Assembly (NCBI RefSeq): GCF_030407165.1
Contig: NZ_CP129111.1
Coordinates: 1,612,001-1,676,000 of the forward strand
Reading direction: 5' to 3'
Source of the DNA: Fontisubflavum oceani
GTDB taxonomy: Bacteria > Pseudomonadota > Alphaproteobacteria > Rhodobacterales > Rhodobacteraceae
DNA length: 64,000 nt
A program made the translations under genes and the position numbers. The notes beneath the pieces were generated by a model. That model did no database searches. It was not told the origin of the DNA and saw only the letters and a list, made by a program, of their open reading frames with translations. This document shows, in pieces, positions 25,636 through 37,007 of this stretch (the stretch's first letter is position 1; each line of letters opens with the position of its first letter).

Positions 25636-28600
25636 CTAGCCGATCTCTTCGAGTCGGGCGAGAGCGTCGCGGATTTTGCCCTCTTCCTCCTCGCGGACGG
25701 CGAGATTGTTGCGGGTTTCCTCCACCACGGCGGCAGGCGCGCTTTCGGCGAATTTCGGGTTGTTGAGCCGTCCGCGCAACCCGCCCAACTCCTTGGCCAG
25801 TTTGCCCAAGACCTTCTCCAGCCGGGCCTTCTCCTCATCCACGTCGATGATATCGGCGATCGGCAGACCGAAGACACCGCCCTCAACCGCCACGGTCACG
25901 GCACCCTTCGGTAAGTTATCGACAACGGTCAGGCTATCGACCCGCGCGATCCGCTGAATGATCGCGGCGTTCTGGTTCCAGGCGGCTTGGCCGCGCGCGT
26001 CCAACTCGGCCTGCAACAGCGGCACTTTCAGGCCAGCGGGCACATGCATCTGCATCCGGACGGAGCGGATTTCGTCAATCATGGCAATGACCCAGGAGAT
26101 TTCCCGGTCGGCCTCTTCGTCGATCAGTTCCGCGCCATAGCTCGGCCAATCGGCATGGATCAGCATTTTGGGGCGCTCGGCGATCTGCCCCCAAAGCTCT
26201 TCGGTGACAAAGGGCATCACTGGGTGGAGCAGGATCAGGCACTGGTCGATCACCCAGGCCATGGTGGCGCGGGTTTCGGCGATCACGGCCTCGTCGCCGG
26301 AGGCGAAAAGCGGCTTGGCGAATTCCAGATACCAATCGCAGACCCGGCCCCAAGTGGTGGCGTAAAGCCCGTTGGCGGCGTCGTTGAAGCGATAAGCGGT
26401 GAGCGCCTCGTCATGGGCGACGCGGGCGCGCGCGATCTCGCCCACGATCCATTTGTTCACGGTCTGGGTCACAGAGGCGGGGTCGAACCCGTCCATCGGT
26501 TTGCAGTCGTTCATCTCCGCGAACCGCGCGGCGTTCCAGAGCTTTGTGCCGAAATTCCGATACCCCGCCACGCGGTCATCGGAGAGTTTCACGTCCCGCC
26601 CCATCGCGGCCATGGACGCCATGGTGAAGCGCAGCGCGTCGGCGCCGTAGCTGTCGATCAGTTCCAGCGGGTCGAGCACGTTGCCGATGCTCTTCGACAT
26701 TTTCCGGCCCTTCTCGTCGCGGACGAGGGCGTGAACATAGACATCCTTGAACGGGACTTCATCGACTACGGCAAGCTGCATCATCATCATCCGGGCGACC
26801 CAGAAGAAGATGATGTCGAAGCCGGAGATTAGGACGGAGGTTGGGAAATAGCGTTCCAGTTCAGGGGTTTGCTCGGGCCAGCCGAGCGTACCAATGGGCC
26901 AGAGGCCCGACGAGAACCAGGTGTCGAGAACGTCGGGATCGCGGTAGATGTAAATGTCATTGCGTTTGGTTGGTTCTAGCGAAGCAACATGCGCAAAAGC
27001 TTCGGCTTCATTCTCAAACGAAAACACTTCGCAGCCAGTTCGCTCCTTCGCAAGTCGTAGGGCTTCTGCCTCGTTAGGCGCACAGTAGACAAGGGCGTCT
27101 GAGCCGAGGTTGCCCGAACGAATATCCAAAAGCTGCTGCTCAACAAAAGCAATCGCAGCGTCGATTTTATCTCTTTTCTCGTCATCTTTGGTTCGACGAT
27201 CCACAGAAGCCGTTCTTTTTAGTTCTTCTAAAGTGTTTGCGACAATTGCTTCTCTGTCCGCCGCATACCAAACCGGAATCTGGTGCCCCCACCAGAGCTG
27301 GCGTGAAATGGTCCAGGGCTGGATGTTTTCCAGCCAGTTGAAATACACCTTCCGGTGCTGCTCGGGCATGATGTTGGTGCGCCCGTTGCGAACCGCCTCC
27401 AATGCGGGTTCGACGATCTTGGCGGTGTCTACGAACCATTGATCGGTCAGGAACGGTTCGACCGAAACCTTGGAGCGGTCGCCATGGGGGACCATGTGCC
27501 GATCTGCGTCGATCCCATCGAGCCAGCCATTGTCCTCGGCCCAGGTGACAATCGCATCGCGGGCCTCATAGCGGTCGGCTCCGTCCAGCCGTTCGATGGC
27601 GGCCGCGATCAGGTCTTCCGGGCAACCTTCGGCGAAATCGGCATTGCCCCGCAGCGCCATCGCGGCCTTGGTGTCCATCACGTTGATGACGCGAAGGCCG
27701 GTGCGTTGGCCCACATCCCAGTCGTTGAAATCATGGGCCGGGGTGATTTTCACCGCACCGGTGCCCTTTTCCGGGTCGGCATAGCTGTCGGCCACGATAG
27801 GCACGCGCCGCCCGGTGATCGGCAGGATCACGTGCTTGCCAATCAGATGGGCATAGCGCCGGTCATCGGGATGGACCGCGACGCCGGTATCGCCCAACAT
27901 GGTTTCGGGCCGGGTCGTGGCGACGGTCAGGTAATCGCGGGTCTCGGTGTCGGTGACATTGCCGTCCGCGTCGAATTCCACCGGGTGTTCATAGCTCTCG
28001 CCATCCTCCAACGGATAGCGCAGGCGCCACATATACCCGTCTTTCTCGATTTGCTCCACTTCGAGGTCGGAAATCGCAGTTTCAAAATGTGGGTCCCAGT
28101 TCACCAGGCGTTTGCCGCGATAGATGTAGCCCTTGTTATACATCTCCACGAAGACCTTGATGACCGCATCGTGGAAATTGCCCTGCTCGCCGTCGGGCGC
28201 ATTGGGCGCGCCGGACATGGTGAAAGCGTTGCGGGACCAGTCGCAGGAGGCACCGAGGCGTTTGAGCTGGTTGATGATGGTATCGCCGCTTTCGGTCTTC
28301 CACTCCCAGACCTTCTTCAGGAAATCCTCCCGGCCCAGATCGCGGCGGGTGGCATTGCCCTCGGCGGCCAGTTTGCGCTCAACGACCATCTGCGTGGCGA
28401 TGCCTGCATGGTCCTGCCCTGGTTGCCAGAGCGTGTCGAAGCCGCGCATCCGGTGCCAGCGGGTCAGGATGTCCTGCAGCGTGTTGTTAAAGGCGTGGCC
28501 CACATGCAGCGAGCCGGTCACATTCGGCGGCGGGATCATGATGCAGAAGGTCTCGTCGCGCGACGCGTTTGCGCCAGCTTTGAAAGCGCCCGAGGCTTCC

Positions 28601-28653
28601 CATTCCGCGTAGATCCGGGCCTCGGCCTCGGCTGCGTTAAAGGTCTTTTCCAT
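25636..28653 (-). CDS. valS: Valyl-tRNA synthetase
   Basis: 1005 aa class I synthetase. It opens MEKTFNAAEAEARIYAEWEA, with HVGHAFNNTLQD as the HIGH box, GRKMSKSIGNVLDPL as the KMSKS box, PWTISRQLWWGHQIPVWY in the catalytic core, and a C-terminal coiled coil (DEEKARLEKVLGKLAKELGG). It charges tRNA-Val and edits Thr-tRNA-Val. The frame is unbroken. About 150 bp separate it from the divergent CoxL-like gene. Confidence 0.98.
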   Translation of the reverse strand: MEKTFNAAEAEARIYAEWEASGAFKAGANASRDETFCIMIPPPNVTGSLHVGHAFNNTLQDILTRWHRMRGFDTLWQPGQDHAGIATQMVVERKLAAEGNATRRDLGREDFLKKVWEWKTESGDTIINQLKRLGASCDWSRNAFTMSGAPNAPDGEQGNFHDAVIKVFVEMYNKGYIYRGKRLVNWDPHFETAISDLEVEQIEKDGYMWRLRYPLEDGESYEHPVEFDADGNVTDTETRDYLTVATTRPETMLGDTGVAVHPDDRRYAHLIGKHVILPITGRRVPIVADSYADPEKGTGAVKITPAHDFNDWDVGQRTGLRVINVMDTKAAMALRGNADFAEGCPEDLIAAAIERLDGADRYEARDAIVTWAEDNGWLDGIDADRHMVPHGDRSKVSVEPFLTDQWFVDTAKIVEPALEAVRNGRTNIMPEQHRKVYFNWLENIQPWTISRQLWWGHQIPVWYAADREAIVANTLEELKRTASVDRRTKDDEKRDKIDAAIAFVEQQLLDIRSGNLGSDALVYCAPNEAEALRLAKERTGCEVFSFENEAEAFAHVASLEPTKRNDIYIYRDPDVLDTWFSSGLWPIGTLGWPEQTPELERYFPTSVLISGFDIIFFWVARMMMMQLAVVDEVPFKDVYVHALVRDEKGRKMSKSIGNVLDPLELIDSYGADALRFTMASMAAMGRDVKLSDDRVAGYRNFGTKLWNAARFAEMNDCKPMDGFDPASVTQTVNKWIVGEIARARVAHDEALTAYRFNDAANGLYATTWGRVCDWYLEFAKPLFASGDEAVIAETRATMAWVIDQCLILLHPVMPFVTEELWGQIAERPKMLIHADWPSYGAELIDEEADREISWVIAMIDEIRSVRMQMHVPAGLKVPLLQAELDARGQAAWNQNAAIIQRIARVDSLTVVDNLPKGAVTVAVEGGVFGLPIADIIDVDEEKARLEKVLGKLAKELGGLRGRLNNPKFAESAPAAVVEETRNNLAVREEEEGKIRDALARLEEIG

Positions 28654-28803
28654 CGCCTTATACCCTTGGGGTTTTGTCTGTCTGGGATCATCTAGCGAAG
28701 CGCGCCGGAAAGGCCAAGCCTCGATCCGGTCCAGGGGGCCTGGACACTGGCGTTTGGGCCGTTAATCTCGGTTTGAAAGCAGTTTGCTGCGAGGACATAC
28801 CCC

Positions 28804-31102
28804 ATGACGAAATTCGGAACCAGCCAGCCGGTCACCCGGTTGGAGGACACCCGCCTGCTGACCGGGCATGGTCGGTATATCGATGATATCGCGCCGGAGG
28901 GCGCGCTTTTTGGCTATGTGCTGCGAAGCCCCGTGGCGCATGGGGAGATCACCGAGTTGGACTTGGACGATGCGCGGGAAGCGCCGGGGGTGCATCTGGT
29001 GCTGAGTGCGGCCGATTTGGCGGCGGCGGGGCTGGCCAATGCGATGAAGTTTTCGACGGTGAAGAACCGCGATGGGTCGGATGGCGCGGCCCCCGCGCGG
29101 CCGATCTTGGCTGAGGGGCGGGTGCGGTTTGTCGGCGAGCCGGTGGCTTTTGTGGTCGCCGAGAGCTTGGCCGAAGCGAAAGATGCCGCCGAGATGATCC
29201 GCTTCGATTTCGACGAGTTGGAGCCGCATATGGCTGTGCAGCCGGGCGGAGCGGAGTTGCACCCCGAGGCGCCGGAGAATCTGGCCTATGATTGGGGTCT
29301 GGGCGATGAAGAGGCGACCGAAGCCGCTTTGGCCGGCTCGGCGCATCGGGTGCGGTTTGAGATCGAGGACAACCGGATCATTGTGAACTCGCTGGAGCCG
29401 CGGGGGTGTTACGCCGAGCTTGAGGGCGACCGGCTGCATCTGGCGGTGAACGGGCAGGGCGTTTGGGGTACAGGCGGCCCTGGCCAAATGGTTCGGGCTG
29501 GACGCGGAGGAGGTTCGCGTGACGACGCCGGATGTGGGCGGCGGGTTTGGTATGAAGGGGATGGATTACCCTGAGTATTTCCTGGTGGCGCATGCAGCGC
29601 GCGCGCTTGGCCGACCGGTCCGCTGGATGTCGGAGCGGACCGAGGCGATGCTGAGCGATAATGCGGGCCGCGATCTGGTCTGTATCGCGGAGCTTGGCTT
29701 TGACGCCGATTACAAGATGACCGCCTATCGCATGTCGTCGCTCTCGAATATGGGGGCGTATAACTCGCAATTCGGTCAGCCGATTCAGAGCCAGTTGTTC
29801 AGCCGCGTACTGACCGGCGTTTATGATGTGCAGGCGATTTATATGAACAATCGCGGCATTTATACCAACACGACACAGGTCGATGCCTATCGCGGGGCCG
29901 GGCGGCCCGAGGCGATCTACACGCTGGAGCGGGCGATGGATTATGCGGCCCGCGAGTTGGGTGTCGATCCGCTGGAGCTGCGCCGCCGGAGTTTCATCGC
30001 ACCTGAGCAGATGCCGTATAAGACCGCCGTGGGTGAGCTTTACGATGTGGGCGCGTTTGACCTGCTTTTGACCCGGGCCGAGGCGGAGGGCGATCTGGCC
30101 GGATTTGCGGCGCGGAAGGCGGTCTCCGAGAGAACGGGCAAGCTCCGAGGCTTGGGCGTGTGTTACTATATCGAGAGCATTCTGGGCGACCCAAGCGAGA
30201 CCGCGAAGATTGAGCTGACCGAGACCGGGGCGAAGGTCTATGTGGGCACGCAATCGAACGGGCAGGGGCATGAGACGGTCTATGCCCAGTTTGTGCATGA
30301 CCAGACCGGCTTGCCAATTGCGGATATCGAGGTCGTTCAAGGTGATAGCGATCAAATCGCTAATGGCGGTGGGACCGGCGGCAGTCGCTCGGTCACAACC
30401 CAGGGCACCGCGCTCAGGGCCACCGGGGATGCGTTGATCTCCGGCCTGGTGCCGTTTGTCGAAGGCATGATGGAGGCAGAGGATGTCAGCTTCGATGCCG
30501 AAGAGGGCGTATTCCGTGCACCGGGCTCGAACACGGTCGTGACACTTCTGGAGGCGGCTGAGGCGGCGCGGGCCGAGGGGCAGGCGGCGCTTTGTGTGGC
30601 TGAAGAGACCACGAAATTGCCGGGCCGATCCTTCCCGAATGGCTGCCATATCGCGGAGGTCGAGATTGATCGCGACACTGGCGTGACCGAGGTTGTGCGC
30701 TATACGGTGGTGGATGATTTCGGCAATCTGATGAACCCGATGCTGGCCGAGGGGCAAGTCCATGGCGGCGTTGCGCAAGGGATTGGCCAAGCCATCACCG
30801 AACACGTGGTCTATGATGACGATGGTCAGCTTCTGACCGCGACCTTCATGGATTACGGGATGCCGCGCGCCGATGATATGCCGTTTGTCGATTTCCATAC
30901 CGAGCCGGTGCCGTCGACGGCCAACGCGCTTGGGATGAAGGGCTGTGGTGAGGCGGGAACCGTGGGCGCCTTGGCAGCTGTGGCCAACGGCGTGCAAGAC
31001 GCACTTTGGCCGCTTGGTATTCGGCGGGTGGATATGCCGTTTACACCGGCGCGGGTTTGGGCGCTGTTGCAAGAGGGAGAAGGGGGCATTGCTGCGGAAT
31101 AA
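28804..31102 (+). CDS. Molybdopterin-binding subunit of a CoxL/xanthine-dehydrogenase-family hydroxylase, form II (frameshift)
   Basis: About 766 aa when corrected. The N-terminal FGTSQPVTRLEDTRLLTGHG and GHGRYIDDI are typical of CoxL-like proteins. Around residue 362 it has the AYRGAGR active-site loop of form II enzymes, not AYxCSFR of true CO dehydrogenases, and the catalytic-type Glu is in KGCGEAGTVGA. The frame breaks at about 29471 (GGTACAGGCGG, two C apparently missing). No CoxS (2Fe-2S) or CoxM (FAD) gene is adjacent, so the partner subunits must be elsewhere. The substrate is unknown. Confidence 0.87.
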
Positions 31103-32162
31103 CCGGCTCTGGACCCGTCTGAAGGGGTTTCGCAGCGCGCCGCCGCGCCTGCCGGTTGTGCGCCCGGCCTATTCCCATGTGGTTCTGCTCGATGGGACCA
31201 TGTCGAGCCTGCTACGTGGGCAAGAGACCAATATCGGGCTGACCTATCGGTTGTTGTCGGAGCTTGGCCCGTCAGAGCCCGTCACGCTCTACTATGAGCC
31301 AGGGATTCAGTGGCGCGGCTATCGGCGCGCGGTGGAGGTGTTGGCCGGCGTTGGGATCGACCGACAGATCAAGCGCGCCTATCTGTTCTTGGCGCGGAAC
31401 TATCAGCCCGGAGACCGGATTTTCCTGATGGGGTTTTCGCGTGGGGCCTATGCGGTGCGCTCGCTGGCCGGGTTGATCGACAAGATGGGCTTGCTGCGCG
31501 CGGCCCAGGTTGAGGAAGAGACCTTGGCGCGGGTCTATGAGCATTACCGGTCTGATCCAGACGGTCCGCGCGCGGCGGCGTTGAAGGCCGCGCTCTGCCA
31601 TCCAAAGGTCGAGATCGCCTTTATGGGCGTCTATGACACGGTGCGCGCTTTGGGCCTGCGCTGGCCGGTGGTTTGGCGGTTCATGGGCAAGCCGCATCCC
31701 TATCACAGTGACGGTTTAGGGACCTCGACCAAAGAGGCCCGGCATGCGCTGGCGATGGACGAAACCCGCGATGTGTATGCGCCGGTTTTGTGGAGCGTCG
31801 ATGCGGCGCGGGCTGGGCAAGTGCAGCAGGTTTGGTTCCGGGGCGCGCATGGCGACATTGGCGGGCAACTGGGCGGCTTGCGCGCGGCGCGGCCTTTGTC
31901 GAACATCCCACTGGTCTGGATGTTGGGCGAGGCGGCGGCCTCTGGTCTGCCGCTGCCGCAACATTGGCGCACGCGCTATCTGACCGATGTTACGGCGCCG
32001 TCGGTTGGCACGATGTCGGGGTGGAGCAAAGCGTTTTGGTCGCGTCATCGGCGGGTGATTGGGCGCGATCCGTCCGAGCGGATACACCCTTCGGCAGAGG
32101 CGGCCGCGGCAGAGCGGGGTGTGGTCTTGCGGGGCGGCGGCCCGCGTCACGCCCCCGGGTGA
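31089..32162 (+). CDS. DUF2235 alpha/beta-hydrolase (Tle1-like catalytic domain)
   Basis: About 357 aa using the TTG at 31089, which has a GAGGGAGAAGGGGG ribosome site and overlaps the CoxL stop by 14 bases; an in-frame upstream extension lies inside coxL. The nucleophile elbow is FLMGFSRGAYAVRSLAG, and VWFRGAHGDIGGQ carries the other DUF2235 block. This fold is shared with type VI lipase effectors, but here there is no T6SS context, so a housekeeping hydrolase is more likely. Convergent with hrpB. Confidence 0.82.
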   Translation: MLRNNRLWTRLKGFRSAPPRLPVVRPAYSHVVLLDGTMSSLLRGQETNIGLTYRLLSELGPSEPVTLYYEPGIQWRGYRRAVEVLAGVGIDRQIKRAYLFLARNYQPGDRIFLMGFSRGAYAVRSLAGLIDKMGLLRAAQVEEETLARVYEHYRSDPDGPRAAALKAALCHPKVEIAFMGVYDTVRALGLRWPVVWRFMGKPHPYHSDGLGTSTKEARHALAMDETRDVYAPVLWSVDAARAGQVQQVWFRGAHGDIGGQLGGLRAARPLSNIPLVWMLGEAAASGLPLPQHWRTRYLTDVTAPSVGTMSGWSKAFWSRHRRVIGRDPSERIHPSAEAAAAERGVVLRGGGPRHAPG

Positions 32163-32222
32163 ATCCGGGAACCCTCCGCGGGCCGCGTTGCCACGGACAG
32201 GGACGGCCCAGGTGAGATAGGT

Positions 32223-34632
32223 CTAGGGTCGGCGCTTGGCGCGCAGCGTTGGGTCGGATTGGCGCGGATCTTCGGGCCAAGGGTGTTTGGGGTAGCGCGC
32301 GCGCATATCCTTGCGCACATCCGCATAGGAGCCCGACCAGAACCCCGGCAAATCGGTGGTAATTTGGATCGGGCGGTTGGCGGGAGAAAGCAGCGTGATT
32401 TTAAGCGGCAGTTTATCGGGGCCGATCCGGGGATGGGTGGTGGTGCCGAAGACCTCTTGCAGACGAAGCGCGATTTCGGGCGTGTCGGTACTGTAGTCGA
32501 TCGGGACTTGCCGATTGAGCGGCGTCTTCCAAGTGGCCGGAGCGAGAGTATCCAGCCGTTGCTGGCTCTCCCATCCGAGAGAGGCTGCCAGCGCCTCGAC
32601 AAGGTTCAAGCGTTTGAGATCAGCGGCAGAGGCGATGCCGTCAAGATACGGCGCGGCCCAATCCTCCAATCCATCCAGGAGGGCGGCATCGGACATATCG
32701 GCCAGGCCCGCGAACCGGATGCGGGCGCGGAGCAGGGTGGCGGGTTTGGTCCAGTTGAGCGCGTCGATGCCGAGATCGCGAATGCCGTCGACCATCGCGG
32801 CGCGGATGGCCTCGGCAGGGGCATCCGACCACCCACGATCATCCAGAATGATCGCGCCCAGACACTCTTGTTTCCGCGCCAGAACCCGCCGGTCACGACG
32901 CGACCAGGTGCACCTCTCATGCCAAGTGATCTGATCCGCGAAGAGGGCGCGGATCTGGCTTTCGGCAATTGGGATCGCTTGGCGGATGCGGGCTTCGCGG
33001 GGGTCGCCATCAAGATCGGTCACGACAAGAAGCCGTTGCCCGGCAAGCGCGTCTCCTTCAGGCAAAGCGGCCCCTTTGCCACCCGACAGGAGATAGCGCG
33101 GCGCATCCCCTTTGCGCCGGAGGGCGATGCGGTCGGGATAGGCAAGGGCTGCCTGTTCGGCGGCGTCATGCGCCGGGCCGGATTCGAAACGGGCCAGGCG
33201 TTTCGCCTCGGTCTTGATCCGCGCGATTGCGGCGCGGTCGGCCGCTGCCGGGGCTTGGCCGGTCAGGGCGCGGAGACGCAAGGCGAGGTCGCTGCCTTGG
33301 CCGCGGAGCGGATCGCGCTCGGCCAAGAGCGCGGCGAGCAGAGCACTGCCTCTGCCGCCAAGGCTGACCATATGGGCCAGGCGGGGATGCAGTGGCAGTT
33401 TGGCAAGCTGGCGACCATGGTTGGTGATCCGAGCCGCGTCATCGAGCGCCCCGATGGATTTGAGCAATGCGCGGGCCTCTGCAAGCGCGCCTTCGGGGGA
33501 GGTGTGAGAAATGCCAAACCTTCATCGCCACCCCATTGCGCGAGATCGAGCGCGAGGCCGGCGAGATCGGTCGCCTCGATCTCCGCAGGTGGGAAGGCGG
33601 GGAGCGCACCCTCGGCCCCTTTGGTCCAGTTGCGATAGCAGACCCCGGGCGCGACCCGACCGGCGCGGCCCCGGCGCTGATCAGCCTCGGCGCGGCTGAT
33701 AGGCTCGGTTACCAGGCGCGACATGCCGGAGCTTGGGTCAAACCGGGCGCGGCGGGCGCGGCCGCCATCGATCACCACACACACGTCTTCGATGGTCAGC
33801 GAGGTCTCGGCGATCGCGGTGGCCAGAACGAGTTTTCGCCCCTCTTTCGCAGGCCGGATGGCGGCGCGCTGATCGCCGAGTTTCATAGCGCCATAGAGGC
33901 TGTGGACATGGATATCGGGCGGAAGTTGGTCCGCCAATAAGCTGGCGGTGCGGCGGATTTCGCCTTCGCCAGGCAAGAACACGAGAAGGCCGCCCTCGGT
34001 CTCTTGGACAGCTTGCAGAATGAGGCTGGCCATTGTGGTCTCGAACCGGTCGGTCTTGGCCGGCGGTCGGTCTCGCCAGATCGTCTGAACCGGAAAAGCC
34101 TGACCTAGAGATGAGATCAAAGGGGCATTGTCGAGCATGGCGGCCACGGGCCCGGCATCAAGCGTGGCGGACATGACCAAAATTTGCAGATCGTCGCGCA
34201 GGGCCCCCGGACCTCCCAAGCCAGCGCCAAACCCAGATCGGCGTTGAGGGAGCGTTCGTGGAACTCGTCGAAGATCACCGCGCCAATGCCGGGGAGCTCC
34301 GGATTGTCTTGCAGCATTCGAGTCAGGATGCCTTCGGTCACCACCTCGATCTGGGTTTCTTTGCTGACCGCACTGTCGCCGCGCATCCGGTAGCCGACCG
34401 TCTGACCTGGGGCCTCGCCCAAGGTTTCGGCCATACGTTCGGCGGCGGCGCGCGCGGCCAAGCGACGGGGTTCCAGCACGACAATTCGGCCTTTGGTGAT
34501 CTCAGCCTCGCGCATCGCCAGCGGCACCCGCGTGGTCTTGCCTGCGCCGGGCGGAGCCTGCAGCACCGCGCGACCTTTGGTGGCCAGGGCGTGCATCAGC
34601 TCTGGCAGAATGTCCTCGATCGGAAGTCGCAT
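32223..34632 (-). CDS. hrpB: ATP-dependent RNA helicase HrpB (two frameshifts)
   Basis: About 803 aa when corrected, normal for HrpB. Walker A is APPGAGKTT (26-34), Walker B FDEFHERSLNADLG, followed by MSATLDAGPVA, ATAIAETSLTIEDV and QRRGRAGRVAPG. The C-terminal region ends in the HrpB-specific LPLKITLLSPANRPIQIT and WPEDP segments. Frame is lost at 34204-34208 (a run of five C where six are expected on the plus strand) and again at 33495-33499 (five G where six are expected). Both lesions are classic homopolymer errors. Start ATG 34632 (MRLPIEDILPEL). Confidence 0.9.
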
Positions 34633-34964
34633 CGGCCTATGGTCGTCTGATGATCCGCACCGGCCCATAAAGGGACTGTGCCGCGACCGAGGTCAACCGA
34701 AAGACGCGGGGCGTGGTCTCGGGTCGCGGACGGGCGAGACAGGAGCGCGCCGACATCGAAACTGCGCCGCTCCTGAACCTGGCTCGGAACAACAAAGGAG
34801 ATCAGCACCAGACGGCTCGCCAGATAAGGGCGCATGACAAACTGGTCATCAAATTCGCTGTCGCATGCCGTGGCACTGGACAGTGCGCGCGGGATGCGGG
34901 CAAGTAACGGGACGCGCCCAAATTGCGGCGCGCGGGCAGAAGACTGGGGAAAGACGACGCCTCC
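34633..34964. other. 332 bp intergenic region between hrpB and meaB
   Basis: Divergent spacer. Open frames on both strands are present but none resembles a known protein, and no structured RNA was recognised. Promoters for hrpB and meaB are expected here. Confidence 0.45.
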
Positions 34965-35957
34965 ATGACGGAACAACAGGCCTCTCAGACAGATTTGGCA
35001 ACGCGGATTTTGGCGGGTGAGCGCCGGGCGCTGGCGCGCGCAGTGACTTTGGTGGAAAGCACGCGGGCCGATCATCGGGCCCAAGCGGCAGCCTTGTTGG
35101 AGGTTTTGCGCGGTCATGGTCGGCAAGCCCTGCGTATTGGACTCTCCGGCACGCCGGGCGTGGGGAAATCGACCTTTATCGAGACATTTGGGATGATGTT
35201 GGTCAGCCAAGGGCTCCGCGTGGCCGTTTTGGCGGTCGATCCATCGTCAACACGCTCTGGCGGCTCGATTCTGGGCGACAAAACCCGGATGGAGCGGCTC
35301 AGCCGCGAGCCAGGCGCGTTTATCCGCCCCTCGCCCTCCTTGTCGCATCTGGGGGGCGTCTCGCGGCGGACCCGCGAGGCGGTTGCGCTCTGCGAGGCGG
35401 CGGGGTTCGATGTTGTGCTGATCGAAACCGTGGGGGTCGGGCAGTCCGAGACCATGGTTGCCGAGATGTGCGATCTCTTCGTCTTGCTTCTCGCGCCTGC
35501 GGGCGGCGACGAGTTGCAGGGCGTCAAGCGCGGTATCATGGAGATTGCCGATCTGATCCTGGTCAACAAGGCTGATGGCGAGTTGAAAGCGGCGGCGACG
35601 CGAACCTGCGCGGACTATGCCGGGGCGTTGCGGCTGATGCGCAAACGGGCGGAGGATCCTGACGGGTTTCCCAAGGCGCTTCCCGTTTCGGCGTGGGAGG
35701 ATGACGGGTTGGACGCAGCCTGGGACGAGATGCAGACCTTAGCAGCATGGCGTCGGGCGGAGGGCCATTGGGAGAAACGCCGAGCGGCGCAAGCGGCGCA
35801 TTGGTTTGAAGAAGAGGTGCGGAGCGGCCTTCTGGCGCGGCTGAACCGCGACGCTGACGTGAAGCGCGCGATGGCTGAGATGGCCACACGGGTGGCAGCC
35901 GGTGAACTGAGCCCGGATGCAGCAGCCGAAGAGATGTTGGGCCGATTGAAGAACTAG
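34965..35957 (+). CDS. meaB: MeaB/ArgK-family G-protein chaperone of methylmalonyl-CoA mutase
   Basis: 330 aa from ATG 34965. The P-loop is GTPGVGKS at 62-69; AVDPSSTRSGGSILGDKTRM and ETVGVGQSE are diagnostic, and NKAD is the base-recognition motif. MeaB gates cofactor loading and protects B12-dependent methylmalonyl-CoA mutase. No mutase gene is in the window. An in-frame TTG at 34923 would add 14 residues but has no support. Confidence 0.94.
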   Translation: MTEQQASQTDLATRILAGERRALARAVTLVESTRADHRAQAAALLEVLRGHGRQALRIGLSGTPGVGKSTFIETFGMMLVSQGLRVAVLAVDPSSTRSGGSILGDKTRMERLSREPGAFIRPSPSLSHLGGVSRRTREAVALCEAAGFDVVLIETVGVGQSETMVAEMCDLFVLLLAPAGGDELQGVKRGIMEIADLILVNKADGELKAAATRTCADYAGALRLMRKRAEDPDGFPKALPVSAWEDDGLDAAWDEMQTLAAWRRAEGHWEKRRAAQAAHWFEEEVRSGLLARLNRDADVKRAMAEMATRVAAGELSPDAAAEEMLGRLKN

Positions 35958-36094
35958 CCTGGTATTTTTGTTCGAAAGCGGGTGCTTGCTAAGAAAGCAT
36001 TAACCAAATTGATTGAATTCTCGGAGCGTCGGCGGATCGGTTTCTAGGGACCGGTTATCGCCGCAGGTTGTGTCGCGCGCTAAGAGGGATATCG

Positions 36095-36973
36095 ATGACG
36101 GATCTGACGTCTGATTTGGAGGGGCAGGTCCCGGGGTTTTCCGAAGAGGCGATGCGAGGTCTGGATGATTTGGAGGCGCGTATTCCGCCCGCAGATGCCG
36201 TCTTGACGCCAGCCTTCACCCGCAGCTTCCGCCAGACGGACCGGCTCTCGCCCGATGCGGCGGCGGGCGGCGGCCTGGTCACCGACCAAAATGGAACGAA
36301 GCGCCCGCATTATTGGGGCCATCGTGCGCGGCTTCGGGAGCGTTTTTTGTCAGGCGGGCACAAGCCGATGCCCGACTATGAAATCCTGGAACTGCTGCTT
36401 TTCAACGCGATCCCGAGGATTGACCTGAAACCACTCGCCAAAAGGCTCCTGGCGGCATTTGGCGATTTAAACGGCGTGGTTGCGGCCTCGGAACACCGGC
36501 TGTTGCAGGTCGAAGGCGCGACAGCAAAGGTCTATTTGCAACTGCGCATCGTCGAGGCCTTTGCCCATCGGATGGCGCTGACCAAAGTCATGCATCGCGA
36601 GGTGGTCTCCTCCTGGGATGATCTGATCACTTATTGCCGCACGGCGATGGCGCATCGGGAGACCGAGCAGTTTCGCGTGTTGTTCTTGGATCGGAAAAAC
36701 GTGCTGATCGCTGATGAGGAGCAGGCGAAAGGCACGGTCGATCATGTGCCGGTCTATCCACGCGAAGTGGCGAAACGGGCGCTAGAGTTGAACGCGTCCT
36801 CAATCATTCTGGTGCATAATCATCCGTCGGGCGACCCGACGCCGAGCCCTCAAGATATCGATGTAACCCGCCGGATCGTGGAGGCCTGTGACACGATCGG
36901 CGTGGCGGTGCATGATCACGTGATCATTGGCAAGGAGGCTGAGGTGTCGTTCCGAGCGGAGGGGCTGTTTTAG
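36095..36973 (+). CDS. radC: RadC-family JAB-domain protein
   Basis: 292 aa from ATG 36095, with AAGAGGGA upstream. The N-terminal 65 residues are variable; then GHRARLRERF, a helix-hairpin region, and the JAB/MPN metal motif HNHPSGDPTPSPQD at 241-254, plus HDHVIIG. Historically named a DNA-repair protein, RadC has no proven repair role; the JAB fold suggests a metallo-hydrolase. Its stop is close to the convergent hlyU gene. Confidence 0.93.
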   Translation: MTDLTSDLEGQVPGFSEEAMRGLDDLEARIPPADAVLTPAFTRSFRQTDRLSPDAAAGGGLVTDQNGTKRPHYWGHRARLRERFLSGGHKPMPDYEILELLLFNAIPRIDLKPLAKRLLAAFGDLNGVVAASEHRLLQVEGATAKVYLQLRIVEAFAHRMALTKVMHREVVSSWDDLITYCRTAMAHRETEQFRVLFLDRKNVLIADEEQAKGTVDHVPVYPREVAKRALELNASSIILVHNHPSGDPTPSPQDIDVTRRIVEACDTIGVAVHDHVIIGKEAEVSFRAEGLF

Positions 36974-37007
36974 GTACCCTTCGCCGGCAACCGATGGCGC
37001 GCCGACG

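Noticed and set aside
28804..31102. Aerobic carbon monoxide dehydrogenase
   Set aside because: The active-site loop is AYRGAGR, the form II type, and not the AYxCSFR of true CO dehydrogenases; coxS and coxM are absent.
31089..32162. Type VI secretion effector
   Set aside because: The DUF2235 fold is shared with Tle1 lipases, but no vgrG, immunity gene or T6SS component is nearby.
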